A stretch of DNA of 64,000 bases from Pseudomonadota bacterium (GTDB taxonomy: Bacteria > Pseudomonadota > Gammaproteobacteria > Xanthomonadales > Xanthomonadaceae): positions 88,450-152,449 of the forward strand of contig JAFEBV010000014.1 in the NCBI GenBank assembly GCA_018242485.1, written 5' to 3'. A program made the translations under genes and the position numbers. The notes below the pieces were generated by a model. It ran no database searches and was not told where the DNA came from. It saw only the letters and a program-made list of their open reading frames with translations. Positions within the stretch are counted from its first letter, which is position 1. Every line of letters starts with the position of its first letter. Shown here one piece after another: positions 40,764 through 50,169 of the stretch.

Positions 40764-41636
40764 CTACGCCAATCCAGCCTGCTTCATCACTTCGGCGGCG
40801 AAATCCTCTTCCTTCTTCTCCACGCCTTCGCCCACCGCGAGACGGGTGAAGCCCACGATCTGCGCGCCGGCCTTCTTCAGCACGGCCTCGACCGTGGCCG
40901 TGGTGTCGAGCACGTAGGGCTGACCGGTCAGGCACATCTCGGAGAGCACCTTGTTGACCTTGCCGGAGATCATTTTTTCGAGGATCTCGGCGGGCTTGCC
41001 CGAATCCTTCACCTGCGCGAGCGCGATGTCCTTCTCCTTGCGCACGATTTCGGCCGGGATCTTGTCGGGCGAGGCATACGGCGGATTCATCGCCGCCACG
41101 TGCATCGCCAGACCGCGGGCCAGTTCGGCGTCGCCGCCGGTGAGTTCGACCAGCACGCCGATGCGGCCGCCGTGCACGTAGGCGCCGACGGTGTTGGCAC
41201 TGTCGAGCCTGGTCATGCGGCGCACCTGGATGTTCTCGCCGATCTTGGCGACCAGCGCCTGGCGGCCTTCCTCGACGGTGTTGCCGTAGGTGGTCTTGGC
41301 GGCCTTCAGTTCCTCGACGTCCTTGGCGCCGCTGTGCAGGGCGGTGCCGGCGACGGCCTCGGCGAAGGCGACGAAGTTGGCGTCCTTGGCGACGAAGTCG
41401 GTTTCGGAGTTGACCTCCACCAGCACGGCATGGCCACCGTCCTGCGCGAGCACGATGCGGCCCTCGGCGGCCACGCGGCCAGCCTTCTTGTCGGCCTTGG
41501 CCAGGCCGGTGACGCGCAGGTGCTCCATCGCGGCCTCGATGTCGCCGCCCTTCTCGGACAGCGCCTTCTTGCATTCCATCATGCCGGCGCCGGAGCGTTC
41601 GCGCAGTTCCTTCACCAGAGTGGCGGTGATTTCCAT
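40764..41636 (-). CDS. tsf: Translation elongation factor Ts
   Basis: Guanine nucleotide exchange factor for EF-Tu. At 290 residues: UBA-like N-domain [41 protein letters not shown], the core motif [51 protein letters not shown], and the dimerisation region with the C-terminal [23 protein letters not shown]. The upstream frame to 41753 lacks family similarity. It follows rpsB by 228 bases, with a strong hairpin between, and ends at a terminator. Confidence 0.98.
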   Translation of the reverse strand: MEITATLVKELRERSGAGMMECKKALSEKGGDIEAAMEHLRVTGLAKADKKAGRVAAEGRIVLAQDGGHAVLVEVNSETDFVAKDANFVAFAEAVAGTALHSGAKDVEELKAAKTTYGNTVEEGRQALVAKIGENIQVRRMTRLDSANTVGAYVHGGRIGVLVELTGGDAELARGLAMHVAAMNPPYASPDKIPAEIVRKEKDIALAQVKDSGKPAEILEKMISGKVNKVLSEMCLTGQPYVLDTTATVEAVLKKAGAQIVGFTRLAVGEGVEKKEEDFAAEVMKQAGLA

Positions 41637-41820
41637 GGTGTTACCTCGTGTGGTTGGGACGGGCGCTGAACGCGCGCGTCGGAAAAATCGTGGTCGTGAG
41701 TTGGGGCTGGCGTTGCCGGTTCTCAACAGCCGTTCTCGACGGTCGGCTCTCAACGGCCAGTTGGTGCGATCGAACGTGAAAAACCCACGACGCCATCGGC
41801 ATCGCCATGTTCGATACAGG

Positions 41821-41853
41821 GCCGTGACGGGGCGCTGTTCGCCCCGTCACGGC
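41821..41853 (-). terminator. Strong stem-loop between rpsB and tsf
   Basis: GCCGTGACGGGGCG (41821-41834) pairs perfectly with CGCCCCGTCACGGC (41840-41853), a 14-bp stem with 5-base loop, 11 bases after the rpsB TAA. No T-run follows on the minus strand, so it is more likely a partial terminator, attenuator or RNA-stability element than a full stop. Confidence 0.6.
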
Positions 41854-41864
41854 ACCATCGACGC

Positions 41865-42746
41865 TTACTCGGCGCGCGGGGGGCGTGGGCCGCCCGGACG
41901 AGCCTTGTTCGGCGGACGGCGGTCGCCACGGTCGCTGCGGCCGCGCTCGTTGCCGGGACGGCGCTCGTCGTTGCCTGCGCGCTTCTTCTTGTCTTCGCCG
42001 GCCACCGGGTTGCCCTCGGCGTCGAACTCGACGGCCTCGTCCTCGCTGCGGCCCACGATCGGCGCGGCGGCCTTGCCTTCCAGCACCGCGTCGGCGGCGG
42101 CGCGCGCATACAACTGCACGGCGCGGATGGCGTCGTCGTTGCCGGGAATGGCGTAGTCCACCAGCGAGGGATCGTAATTGGTATCGACCACCGCGATCAC
42201 CGGAATGCCGAGCTTGCGGGCTTCCTTGACCGCGATGTCCTCGTGGCCGATGTCGATCACGAACAGCGCGTCGGGCAGGCGGTCGAGGCCCTTGATGCCG
42301 CCCAGTGACGCGTCGAGCTTCTCGCGCTCGCGACGCAGGCTCAGCACCTCGTGCTTGACCAGCTTCTCGAAGGTGCCGTCGGTTTCGGCCGACTCCAGCT
42401 CTTTCAGGCGCGCCACCGATTGCTTGACGGTACGGAAGTTGGTGAGCGTGCCGCCGAGCCAGCGCTGGGTCATGAACGGCATGCCGCAGCGGGTGGCTTC
42501 TTCCTTCACCGCCTCGCGCGCCGAACGCTTGGTGCCGACGAACAGGATCTGCCCGCGCTTTTGCGCGATCGCCGACAGGAAGTTCATCGCGTCGGTGAAC
42601 AGCGGGACGGTCTTTTCGAGGTTGATGATGTGGATCTTGCCGCGCGCGCCGAAGATGTACGGCGACATGCGGGGATTCCAGTAGCGGGTCTGGTGGCCGA
42701 AGTGCACGCCGGCTTCCAGCATCTGGCGCATGGTGACCTGAGGCAT
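41865..42746 (-). CDS. rpsB: 30S ribosomal protein S2
   Basis: Small-subunit ribosomal protein, 293 residues. The family sequence is intact: [145 protein letters not shown]. It carries an extra C-terminal tail of about 50 residues, rich in Arg, Lys, Asp, Gly and Pro ([20 protein letters not shown]...), longer than the E. coli protein of 241 residues. A promoter and about 200-base leader lie upstream. Confidence 0.98.
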   Translation of the reverse strand: MPQVTMRQMLEAGVHFGHQTRYWNPRMSPYIFGARGKIHIINLEKTVPLFTDAMNFLSAIAQKRGQILFVGTKRSAREAVKEEATRCGMPFMTQRWLGGTLTNFRTVKQSVARLKELESAETDGTFEKLVKHEVLSLRREREKLDASLGGIKGLDRLPDALFVIDIGHEDIAVKEARKLGIPVIAVVDTNYDPSLVDYAIPGNDDAIRAVQLYARAAADAVLEGKAAAPIVGRSEDEAVEFDAEGNPVAGEDKKKRAGNDERRPGNERGRSDRGDRRPPNKARPGGPRPPRAE

Positions 42747-42953
42747 TGCTGATTTCCTTTCTGGGCTGGGAGCCGTGGCCGCAATCGATGCGCGGCGCGT
42801 GGCTCCGGGGTTGGGCCTCCGCAGATCCCGCGGCAACGACCCTCTTGCGAAGGACCCCGGTGCCGGCGCATCTCGATGATGCTGGACTTGCGTGTGTATT
42901 CGCCGATGACGCTCGACGTGGGCGGGATCGCGGACGAACCGCGAAGCCGGCGA

Positions 42954-42982
42954 ATGCTACAGGACTCGGCTGGCGCAGGCAA
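42954..42982 (-). promoter_or_regulatory. Promoter for rpsB
   Basis: On the minus strand TTGCCT (-35, 42977-42982) and TAGCAT (-10, 42954-42959) are separated by exactly 17 bases. Transcription would start near 42947, about 200 bases before rpsB. A long leader fits the autogenous control by S2 known for rpsB in other gammaproteobacteria. Confidence 0.6.
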
Positions 42983-43321
42983 TGCCTGATGGCTGGTTTC
43001 CCGCCCCACCACCGATCCGCAGCCAGCCAGGGGGCTCAAGCCCGCGTCGCGCCCTGCTAGAATCCGCCTGCACTTCTCGCGGACATCGCTCCGCCCGTCG
43101 AAGGCCTGCGTCGGTTCGGGCACTGCCCCGCCGCCATTGCGGGGCTTCCTTCCAAGAGCGAGTCATGCACGAACCAACGTGTCCCATGCATTCCGCGCAG
43201 TTCGGCCGACTGGCGCCGACCCTCCAGTGGCGCTCCGGGCTGGGGCCGCCCAGTGCGCGACGGCGGAACCATCGCCCTGCGATACTGTCGGATTCCGGAC
43301 TGCCCCCACCCGTAAATCCCC
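42983..43321. other. 339-bp region between the rpsB promoter and dsbB
   Basis: On the plus strand TAGAAT at about 43057 could be a -10 for a transcript towards dsbB, with no good -35. A GCCCCGC/GCGGGGC stem-loop lies at 43126-43146. Short frames here, such as one beginning at ATG 43165, show no family resemblance. No riboswitch class or small gene could be identified. Confidence 0.4.
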
Positions 43322-43843
43322 ATGAGCGACTCGCTGCGATCTTCGTTCCGCATCCGATTCCTGCTCGGCTTCATCGCCTGCGGCGGTTTGATCGGCTACG
43401 CCCTGTATTCGCAGTACGCGCTGGGGCTGGAACCGTGCAACCTGTGCATCTTCCAGCGCGTGGCGATGATCGCGCTGGGGATCGTGTTCCTGCTCGGTGC
43501 GCTGGCCGGGCCGAAGGCGCGCTGGGCAAGGGCGATCTGGGGTGTGCTCGCGGTGCTGGCCGCGGCGGTGGGCATGTTGGTGTCGGGCAAGCACCTGTGG
43601 ATCCAGTCGCTGCCACCCGATCAGGTGCCCTCTTGCGGCGCGCCGCTGAAAGACATGCTGCAGATGGCGCACATGGGTGCGACCACGTACGGCAAGGTCA
43701 TCATGAAGGTGTTTGCCGGATCGGGCGAATGCGCGAAGATCACCTGGACGCTGTTCGGTCTGTCGATGCCGGGCTGGGTGCTGATCTGCTTCATCGTGCT
43801 GGCCTTGTGGGCGGCATTCGCTGGGTTCCGTCGCCGTGCCTGA
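43322..43843 (+). CDS. dsbB: Disulfide bond formation protein DsbB
   Basis: Inner-membrane quinone reductase that reoxidises DsbA. At 173 residues with four membrane helices. The first periplasmic pair is Cys39-Asn-Leu-Cys42 (LGLEPCNLCIFQRVAMIALG), next to the quinone-binding Arg46. The second pair is Cys105 (VPSCGAP) and Cys137 (SGECAKITWTLFGLSMPGW). Both pairs are in their expected loops, so it should be functional. It is divergent from rpsB; dsbA is not in the window. Confidence 0.96.
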   Translation: MSDSLRSSFRIRFLLGFIACGGLIGYALYSQYALGLEPCNLCIFQRVAMIALGIVFLLGALAGPKARWARAIWGVLAVLAAAVGMLVSGKHLWIQSLPPDQVPSCGAPLKDMLQMAHMGATTYGKVIMKVFAGSGECAKITWTLFGLSMPGWVLICFIVLALWAAFAGFRRRA

Positions 43844-43956
43844 TGCGTGGACGGCATGAGTCGATAACCGATTCGTCCGCAACCATCCAAGGAATGCGCT
43901 TGCGGTCGAATCGTGCTGTGGCATGATGGTGCTGCACCGCATCATAGACGACCGCC

Positions 43957-45354
43957 ATGCACCGGCTACGCACCGTGTCCCCATCCATCACCCACGATGT
44001 TTCGACTCCAGCATCTGACTGGAGCCCGTCGTCGTGGCGTGCGCATCCGGCCACGCAAATCCCCGCGTACCCCGATCCGCAGGCGTTGGCGGATGCGCTG
44101 GAGGAAGTGCGCCGGCTGCCGCCATTGGTCACCTCGTGGGAGATCCTCGCGCTCAAGCAGCAACTGGCGCAGGCGCAGGAAGGCCGCAGTTTCCTGTTGC
44201 AAGGAGGCGACTGTGCGGAGAGTTTCGTCGATTGCACCTCGGCGGTGATCTCCAACCGTTTGAAGGTGTTGCTGCAGATGAGTCTGGTGCTGGTGCACGG
44301 ACTGCGCCAGCCGGTGATCCGGGTCGGGCGTTTCGCCGGCCAGTACGCCAAGCCGCGTTCGGCCGACATGGAAACCCGCGATGGTGTGACCCTGCCGAGT
44401 TACCGCGGCGACATCGTCAATGGCGCGGCGTTCGACCTCGCAGCGCGAACCCCCGATCCGCGCCGCCTGTTGAAGGCGCATGCGCGTTCGGCGATGACGA
44501 TCAACTTCGTGCGCGCGCTGATCGACGGCGGCTTCGCGGATTTGCACCATCCCGAATACTGGTCGCTGGACTGGGTCGGCCACTCGCCGCTGTCGGACGA
44601 ATACCGGCGCATGGTCGATGCAGTGGCCGACGCGGTGCGCTTCACCGAGACACTTTCGGGCGAGCCGCTGCACAACCTCAACCGCGCCGAGTTCTACACC
44701 TCGCACGAGGCCCTGCTGCTGCCCTACGAGGAAGCGCAGACGCGGCAGGTGCCGCGGCAGAGCGGCTGGTTCAACCTGTCCACGCATTTTCCGTGGATCG
44801 GCATGCGCACCACCGCGATCGACGGCGCGCACGTGCAGTACCTGCGCGGTTTGCGCAATCCGATCGGAATCAAGGTCGGCGCGACGATGCAGGCCGACGA
44901 GCTGCTTCGCCTGCTCGACGTGCTCGATCCTGGCAACGATCCGGGTCGCATGACTCTCATCCATCGCTTTGGCGCGACCCGCATCGCCGAACTGCTGCCG
45001 CCTTTGGTCGATGCGGTGCGGCGTGCCGGCCACCGCGTGTTGTGGATCGCCGACCCGATGCATGGCAACACCCAGAGCACCTCGAACGGCTACAAGACGC
45101 GCCCGTTCGCGGCCATCCGCAGCGAGCTGGAGCAAGCCTTCGACATCCACGCTGCGCACGGCTCGCGGCTGGGCGGCGTGCATCTGGAACTGACCGGCGA
45201 GAACGTCACCGAATGCACCGGCGGCGCGCGCGAACTCACCGAAGCCGACCTCGAACGCGCCTATCACTCCACCGTGGATCCACGCCTGAACTACGAGCAG
45301 TCGCTGGAGATCGCGATGCTGATCGTGCGCAAACGGCACCGGCTGGGGCGTTGA
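43957..45354 (+). CDS. Class II 3-deoxy-7-phosphoheptulonate (DAHP) synthase
   Basis: First shikimate-pathway enzyme (PEP plus erythrose 4-phosphate to DAHP), of the plant-like AroA-II class. The 465 residues include WRAHPATQIPAYPDP, FLLQGGDCAESFVD (metal-binding Cys), GRFAGQYAKPRS, LPSYRGDIVNG, FYTSHEALLLPYEEAQTR, HFPWIGMRTTAIDGAHVQYLRGL, WIADPMHGNTQ, RPFAAIRSELEQAFDIH, HLELTGENVTEC and DPRLNYEQSLE. Class II enzymes are usual in Xanthomonadales. Start at ATG 43957 has only a weak Shine-Dalgarno; GTG at 43975 is an alternative. No regulatory ACT domain or other aro gene is adjacent. Confidence 0.95.
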   Translation: MHRLRTVSPSITHDVSTPASDWSPSSWRAHPATQIPAYPDPQALADALEEVRRLPPLVTSWEILALKQQLAQAQEGRSFLLQGGDCAESFVDCTSAVISNRLKVLLQMSLVLVHGLRQPVIRVGRFAGQYAKPRSADMETRDGVTLPSYRGDIVNGAAFDLAARTPDPRRLLKAHARSAMTINFVRALIDGGFADLHHPEYWSLDWVGHSPLSDEYRRMVDAVADAVRFTETLSGEPLHNLNRAEFYTSHEALLLPYEEAQTRQVPRQSGWFNLSTHFPWIGMRTTAIDGAHVQYLRGLRNPIGIKVGATMQADELLRLLDVLDPGNDPGRMTLIHRFGATRIAELLPPLVDAVRRAGHRVLWIADPMHGNTQSTSNGYKTRPFAAIRSELEQAFDIHAAHGSRLGGVHLELTGENVTECTGGARELTEADLERAYHSTVDPRLNYEQSLEIAMLIVRKRHRLGR

Positions 45355-45360
45355 GGTTTA

Positions 45361-45408
45361 GCCCTCTCCCCTTGCGGGAGAGTGTGGCGCGAAGCACCGG
45401 GTGAGGGG
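45361..45408. repeat. REP-like repeat after DAHP synthase
   Basis: GCCCTCTCCCCTTGCGGGAG to ACCGGGTGAGGGG, same family as the copies at 11.6 and 63.5 kb. It lies between the convergent DAHP synthase and 3-hydroxyanthranilate dioxygenase genes and may stabilise or terminate both transcripts. Confidence 0.7.
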
Positions 45409-45425
45409 TTTCGCGGCGTTGCAAA

Positions 45426-45965
45426 TCAGCCTTGTGTGGAAGCCGGGCTCTCGTACCGCGCAGGGCAGGGGTGAAGATGACCGCAGGTCGCGCAGGTGCG
45501 ACGCGCCGGATCGCGATAGAAGCGCTCGAACACCGGCGGAAAATCCTGCTCCACGTTTTGCAGCGTGAAGTATTCCTCGTACACCAACGCATTGCAGGAC
45601 GGGCAATACCACTGCAAGCCGTCGCGTTCGTGCGGCAGGCGTTTGCGCTCGATCACCAGCCCCACGCTGCCAGCCTTGCGCTGCGGCGAATGCGGCACCC
45701 GCGGCGGCAGATAGAAGATCTCGCCGGCCTTGATCGGCACGTCGCGCACCGCGCCGTTCTCCTGGATGCGCAGCACCATCTCGCCCTCGATCTGGTGGAA
45801 GAACTCCGGGCCTTCCTCGATGTGGTAATCGGTGCGTTCGTTCGGCCCGCCAACCACCATCACGATGAAGTCCCCATCGACGATGCATTTGTTGCCGACC
45901 GGCGGTTGCAGCAGGTGGCGGTGTTCGTCGATCCATTGTTGAAAATTGAAGGCAGGGGTGAGCAT
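45426..45965 (-). CDS. nbaC: 3-hydroxyanthranilate 3,4-dioxygenase
   Basis: Ring-cleaving Fe(II) dioxygenase of the kynurenine/2-nitrobenzoate route, giving 2-amino-3-carboxymuconate semialdehyde. At 179 residues, a cupin with [52 protein letters not shown] (His/Glu ligands), [14 protein letters not shown], and a C-terminal rubredoxin-like zinc site with two Cys pairs ([15 protein letters not shown] and [13 protein letters not shown]), the bacterial form. It lies 2 bases after the RidA-type gene and ends the operon. Gene symbol by pathway analogy. Confidence 0.93.
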   Translation of the reverse strand: MLTPAFNFQQWIDEHRHLLQPPVGNKCIVDGDFIVMVVGGPNERTDYHIEEGPEFFHQIEGEMVLRIQENGAVRDVPIKAGEIFYLPPRVPHSPQRKAGSVGLVIERKRLPHERDGLQWYCPSCNALVYEEYFTLQNVEQDFPPVFERFYRDPARRTCATCGHLHPCPARYESPASTQG

Positions 45966-45967
45966 GG

Positions 45968-46402
45968 TCAAATGCCTCGATAGACCGCCACGCACTTGAG
46001 CTCGATCGCGATCGGCGTGGGCAGGGCGGTGATGCCCAGGGTGGTGCGGCAGGGCGCGCGTGCGGGATCGGGGAAATACTGCGCCCACACGGCGTTGTAG
46101 GCTTTGAAATCGTGCGCCATATCGGTGAGGAAGACGGTCACGTCCAGCAGATCTTCCCAGCTTGCGCCGGCGGCTTCCAGCACCGCGCGCACGTTGGCGA
46201 ACACGCTGTGGCATTGGGCGACGATGTCGTAGTCGCGCAAGCGGCCGTCGGCGTCATATACATTGCCGGGGATCGAATCGTCCCTGGCGTCGCGCGGGCC
46301 GATGCCGGACAGGAACAGCAACTCGCCGACGCGGCGCGCATGCGGGTAACTGCCGACGGCTTTCGGCGCGCCGCCGGCGTGGATCGATTCGCTCATCGCC
46401 AT
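45968..46402 (-). CDS. RidA-family protein, probable 2-aminomuconate deaminase
   Basis: A 144-residue RidA/YjgF-fold protein. Family segments are [80 protein letters not shown] and [13 protein letters not shown], with the active-site Arg in APCRTT. In the 2-nitrobenzoate and aminophenol routes, 2-aminomuconate deaminase (NbaF/AmnD) belongs to this family and has this length. Placement between the semialdehyde dehydrogenase side and 3-hydroxyanthranilate dioxygenase supports that role over generic imine deaminase. ATGs at 46402 and 46396 are both possible; AGGA spacing favours 46396 slightly. Confidence 0.82.
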   Translation of the reverse strand: MAMSESIHAGGAPKAVGSYPHARRVGELLFLSGIGPRDARDDSIPGNVYDADGRLRDYDIVAQCHSVFANVRAVLEAAGASWEDLLDVTVFLTDMAHDFKAYNAVWAQYFPDPARAPCRTTLGITALPTPIAIELKCVAVYRGI

Positions 46403-46444
46403 CGTTCCTGCATCGATAGACCGAGATTCATCGCACGCCTCGTC

Positions 46445-47110
46445 TCAGTGGGTGCCGCCGCGCCGGCGCACGCCTTCGATCGCGGCGGCATGCACGTTGC
46501 GCAAGCTTGCGTGCGCGCCCACCAGCATGTCCAGATCGCGCAGACGGCCATCGTGCAGGTCGTATACCAATCCGTGCACGGCCAGTTTCTGGCCGCGCGC
46601 CCAGGCGTCGCCGACCACGGTGCTCTCGCACACATTGGCCGCCTGTTCGATCACGTTGAGCTCGCACAAGGCGGCATGGCGTGTGTGTTCGTCGGGCAGC
46701 GCGTCGAGCAGACCGGCATGCTTCTTGGCGACGTCATCGACATGCCGCAGCCAGTTGTCGGCCAATCCGATGCGGGTGCCGGTGATGCTGGCGTGCACGC
46801 CGCCGCAGCCGTAGTGGCCGACCACGAGGATGTGTTCGACCTGGAGCTGGTCGATGGCGAACTGGATCACGCTCAGGCAATTCAAGTCGGCGTGCACCAC
46901 CACGTTGGCAATGTTGCGATGGACGAACACCTCGCCGGGCATCACGCCCATGATCTGGTTGGCCGGCACGCGCGAATCCGAGCAGCCGATCCACAGGTAT
47001 TTGGGCGCCTGCTGTTGCGACAGGCGCTCGAAGAACAGCGGATCCTCGGCGCGCACGCGCGCGGCCCATTCGCGGTTGCGATCCAGCACTTGCTGCAAGG
47101 CTCGTTGCAT
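46445..47110 (-). CDS. can: Beta-class carbonic anhydrase
   Basis: Interconverts CO2 and bicarbonate. At 221 residues the zinc ligands and dyad are present: Cys43-Ser-Asp45-Ser-Arg47 (LWIGCSDSRVPANQI), then VVGHYGCGGVHASI with His99 and Cys102. The E. coli Can-type sequence is followed closely (MQRALQQVLDRNREWAARVRAEDPLFFERL). It sits 7 bases after the semialdehyde dehydrogenase and 42 bases before the RidA-type gene, all on one strand, so it is probably transcribed with the kynurenine genes, an unusual position. Confidence 0.94.
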   Translation of the reverse strand: MQRALQQVLDRNREWAARVRAEDPLFFERLSQQQAPKYLWIGCSDSRVPANQIMGVMPGEVFVHRNIANVVVHADLNCLSVIQFAIDQLQVEHILVVGHYGCGGVHASITGTRIGLADNWLRHVDDVAKKHAGLLDALPDEHTRHAALCELNVIEQAANVCESTVVGDAWARGQKLAVHGLVYDLHDGRLRDLDMLVGAHASLRNVHAAAIEGVRRRGGTH

Positions 47111-47117
47111 GGTTTGT

Positions 47118-48584
47118 TCAGTCCAGTTGAATGCAGATGTTTTTCGGTTCGGTGAAAAAGCGCATGGCTTCCATACCGCCTTCGCGGCCCAGACCCGATT
47201 GACCGACGCCGCCGAAGGGCGTGCGCAGGTCGCGCAGCAGCCAGGTATTGATCCACACGATGCCGCAGAGCAGGCCGGCGGCGATGCGATGCGCGCGCTC
47301 GAGTTGCTGCGTCCACACGCTCGCCGACAATCCGTAGGGTGTGGCGTTGGCCAGCGCCAGCGCGTGCGCGTCGTCGTCGAAGGCTTGCAAGGTGACGACC
47401 GGGCCGAAGATCTCCTCGGTATTGCTGCGGCAGTCCGGCCCCAACCCGTCGATCACGGTTGGGGCGATGAACCAGCCGCCCGCGCAGCGGCCTTCCAGCG
47501 ACAGCGCTTCGCCGCCGCACAGCACATGGCCGCCCTCGTCGCGGGCGAGCGCGATGCACGCGAGCACCTTGTCGAAATGTGCGCGCGAAACCAGCGGGCC
47601 GAGGTTTGAGGACGGATCCAGCGGATCGCCAGTGCGCAACGCACGCACGCGGGCGAGGAAGGCGTCGCGAAAATCTGCATAAACACTGCGCTCGATGAGG
47701 ATGCGCGAGCCGCACAGACAGATCTGGCCGCTGTTCTGGAACGCCGCGCGCACCACCGTGTCGAGCAACCGCTCGCGCCGCGCGGAATCCTTGAAGACAT
47801 CGGCGAACACGACGGTGGCGTTCTTGCCGCCCAGTTCCAGCGAGGTCTTCTTCAGCGCGGGGCCGCAGTGCGCGGCGATCTGCCGGCCGACCGCGGTGCT
47901 GCCGGTGAAACTCACCGCCTTGATGCCGGGATGTTCGACCAGCGCCTTGCCGACGACGGGGCCGAGGCCGTGCACGATGTTGAGCACGCCGGCGGGAAAA
48001 TTTATTTCGCGCGCCAATTCGCCGAGCATCCACGCCGTCACCGGGGTGATTTCCGACGGTTTGGCGACCACGCAATTGCCGGCGGCCAGCGCCGGGGCGA
48101 TCTTCCACGTGAACAGGTACAGCGGCAGGTTCCACGGACTGATGCAGCCGACGACGCCCAGCGGCGCACGCAAGGTGTAATTCAATCCGGCCGTGCCGTG
48201 ATGGGATTCGCTGGCGAATTGGCTTGCCGCAGCGGCGAAGAAGCGCAGATTTTGTGCGGCGCGAGGAATCTCGACCTCACGTGCGAGCTTGAGCGGTTTG
48301 CCCGCATCGCGCGATTCGGCGTGGACGAGTTCTTCGGCATGCTCGTTCACCGCGTTGGCGAGGCGATGCAGCCAGCCGGCACGTTCCTCGCCAGACAACG
48401 ACGACCACGCAGGAAACGCCTGCTGCGCGGCGCGCACGGCGGCATCGACATCGTCCTGCGTACCGGCAGGGCAGGTGGCGAACGCTTCACCGGTTACCGG
48501 TTCGTGAACCGGCAGCGACGCGGCCGCATCGCCCGCATGCGCTGCGCCGCCGATCATCTGGGTCAGATGCAGGAGCGCGGCCAT
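47118..48584 (-). CDS. Aldehyde dehydrogenase, probable 2-aminomuconic semialdehyde dehydrogenase
   Basis: NAD-dependent ALDH of 488 residues, ALDH8-like. Motifs are [47 protein letters not shown], the general base in [14 protein letters not shown] and the nucleophile in [15 protein letters not shown], then EEIFGPVV. The C-terminal [27 protein letters not shown] segment is characteristic of 2-hydroxy/aminomuconic semialdehyde dehydrogenases. Together with the dioxygenase and RidA-type gene this makes three steps of the oxidative branch from 3-hydroxyanthranilate. The decarboxylase (ACMSD) that should act between them is not in the window. Confidence 0.88.
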   Translation of the reverse strand: MAALLHLTQMIGGAAHAGDAAASLPVHEPVTGEAFATCPAGTQDDVDAAVRAAQQAFPAWSSLSGEERAGWLHRLANAVNEHAEELVHAESRDAGKPLKLAREVEIPRAAQNLRFFAAAASQFASESHHGTAGLNYTLRAPLGVVGCISPWNLPLYLFTWKIAPALAAGNCVVAKPSEITPVTAWMLGELAREINFPAGVLNIVHGLGPVVGKALVEHPGIKAVSFTGSTAVGRQIAAHCGPALKKTSLELGGKNATVVFADVFKDSARRERLLDTVVRAAFQNSGQICLCGSRILIERSVYADFRDAFLARVRALRTGDPLDPSSNLGPLVSRAHFDKVLACIALARDEGGHVLCGGEALSLEGRCAGGWFIAPTVIDGLGPDCRSNTEEIFGPVVTLQAFDDDAHALALANATPYGLSASVWTQQLERAHRIAAGLLCGIVWINTWLLRDLRTPFGGVGQSGLGREGGMEAMRFFTEPKNICIQLD

Positions 48585-48643
48585 CTGAGAAGTTCAAAGA
48601 AAAAAAGCATTTTACTCTCGACTGCCGACCCTGGCTGCTTCGG

Positions 48644-48679
48644 CTCCCCCGCTTGCGGGGGAAGGTTGGGATGGGGGCG
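48644..48679. repeat. REP-like repeat
   Basis: The hairpin CCCCCGCTTGCGGGGG at 48646-48661 is followed by AAGGTTGGGATGGGGGCG. It lies in the 127-base gap between the SDR stop and the aldehyde dehydrogenase start on the same strand. Confidence 0.65.
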
Positions 48680-48711
48680 TGTGCCGCTGTGGTGGATGCC
48701 GTGCACCATCG

Positions 48712-49500
48712 TCACAGCGAGCGCGTGCGACCACCGTCCACCGGCAGGTTGATGCCGGTGATGTAGGACGCGGCCGGCGCAGCGAGGAAGGCGACCGCGG
48801 CGGCGACCTCGGACGGATCGGCGAATCGGCCCATCGGCACTTCGGATTCCATGTAAGCACGCACCTCGCCGATGTCCTCGCCGAGCTTGGCCGCGCGCGC
48901 GTTGATGATCTGCTCGATGCGCGGCGTGTGGGTGGAACCGGGCAGCACGTTGTTGACGGTGATGCCCTGCGGGGCCAGTTCGCGCGCCAAGGTCTTGGCC
49001 CAGCTTGCGACCGCGCCGCGGGTGACGTTGGACACGCCGATGCCGGGGATGGGTTCCTTCACCGAGGTCGAGATGACGTTGACTATGCGCCCGTAGCCGG
49101 CGGCGAGCATGCCGGGGATCGTCGTTTCGGCGAGTGTCTGATTGGCAAGCAGATGGGCGCGGAAGGCGGCGAGGAAAGCATCTTCGCTGGCTCCGCGCAC
49201 CGTGCCGGGCGGTGGGCCGCCGGAATTGTTCACGAGGATGTGGATGGGATGATCTGTTGCCAGCGCCTCGACTTTCATGCGTAGCCCGGCGGTGTCGCTG
49301 GCGTCGGCCGCAAGCCAGTCGTGTCGTTGCCCGGCATGCGTTCGCGGCAGTTGCGCGGCCAGCGATTCGAGCACATCCGCGCGGCGGGCGAGCAGGGTGA
49401 CGTCGGCACCCAGCTTCGCCAGTTCGATAGCCGAGGCTAAACCTATCCCCTGCGATGCGCCGCAGACGAGGGCATGCTTGCCGGTGAGGTCGAGATTCAT
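48712..49500 (-). CDS. SDR-family oxidoreductase with altered catalytic Tyr/Lys
   Basis: A 262-residue Rossmann protein with cofactor loop CGASQGIG (13-20), NNSGG (91-95) and C-terminal YITGINLPVDGG. The expected YxxxK is replaced: Ser144 lies in NVISTSV, and the position 13 residues later is Ser157, giving S157-N-V-T-R161. This Ser/Arg form recurs in one FabG-like SDR subgroup, so it is probably inherited and not a defect, but normal SDR proton transfer is unlikely. Start ATG overlaps the PaiB-like stop by four bases (ATGA). The position next to semialdehyde dehydrogenase suggests a linked, undefined role. Confidence 0.85.
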   Translation of the reverse strand: MNLDLTGKHALVCGASQGIGLASAIELAKLGADVTLLARRADVLESLAAQLPRTHAGQRHDWLAADASDTAGLRMKVEALATDHPIHILVNNSGGPPPGTVRGASEDAFLAAFRAHLLANQTLAETTIPGMLAAGYGRIVNVISTSVKEPIPGIGVSNVTRGAVASWAKTLARELAPQGITVNNVLPGSTHTPRIEQIINARAAKLGEDIGEVRAYMESEVPMGRFADPSEVAAAVAFLAAPAASYITGINLPVDGGRTRSL

Positions 49501-50159
49501 GCGGGGTTTCCGGTGGGATGTGTATCTTCGGGCAACGTCGGCTGCGACAACCGTGTACGCATCAGTGCGGCGACGGCACGCGATGCATCGTCGGGCTTGG
49601 CCGCCAGCGCGGCCACGACAGCGCGCCGGTTGGCCTCGGGGTGGTTCTGGTTGAGCTTGAACTTTAACTCGATGCGTGCGGCTTCCATACGGAAACCGAC
49701 GATGCCCTTGAGCTGCACGCGGTGATCGTTGCTTTCGGGTTCGAAACGCCAGCCAGAGCCGTTGGCAGCTTCGTGGCGATCGCTGAGCTCGGACACGATG
49801 GCCGCGAGCGAATCGGCGTCATGCCGTATCTCGAGTGTGCCGTGGATGTGGGCGACCGCGTAGTTCCACGTCGGTACGCGCGCGGCTTGCTCGTTGTCCG
49901 GATACCACGACGGCGATACATAGGCGTGCGGGCCGTGCACGATCAGCAGCGCATCGTCCGCATCGCGCCATTGTGGGTTCGGCCGCGCCCAGTGGCCACG
50001 GAAGACAACACGATCGCCGTCGCGCGCGTACAGCACAGGCAAATGCGTGACGAATGGTGCTCCGTCGCGTACGGTCACCAAGGTTGCGAACGGATGCGCG
50101 GCGACGAGCGTGTCGAGCTCGGACAGGCCGGATTCGCGGTAGTAGGGCGGTGTGTACAC
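49497..50159 (-). CDS. FMN-binding PaiB-family protein
   Basis: A 220-residue PaiB-type split-barrel protein: MYTPPYYRESGLSELDTLVAAHPFATLVTV, THLPVLYARDGDRVVFRGHWARPNPQW, IVHGPHAYVSPSWYP, VPTWNYAVAHIHGTLEI and QLKGIVGFRMEAARIELKFKLNQNHPEANR. PaiB of Bacillus was described as a negative regulator of protease and sporulation genes; most homologues are annotated as FMN-binding negative transcriptional regulators, with no proven DNA-binding motif visible. It is coupled to the SDR gene and begins 10 bases after the small acidic protein gene. Confidence 0.88.
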   Translation of the reverse strand: MYTPPYYRESGLSELDTLVAAHPFATLVTVRDGAPFVTHLPVLYARDGDRVVFRGHWARPNPQWRDADDALLIVHGPHAYVSPSWYPDNEQAARVPTWNYAVAHIHGTLEIRHDADSLAAIVSELSDRHEAANGSGWRFEPESNDHRVQLKGIVGFRMEAARIELKFKLNQNHPEANRRAVVAALAAKPDDASRAVAALMRTRLSQPTLPEDTHPTGNPA

Positions 50160-50169
50160 GATGACTGAT

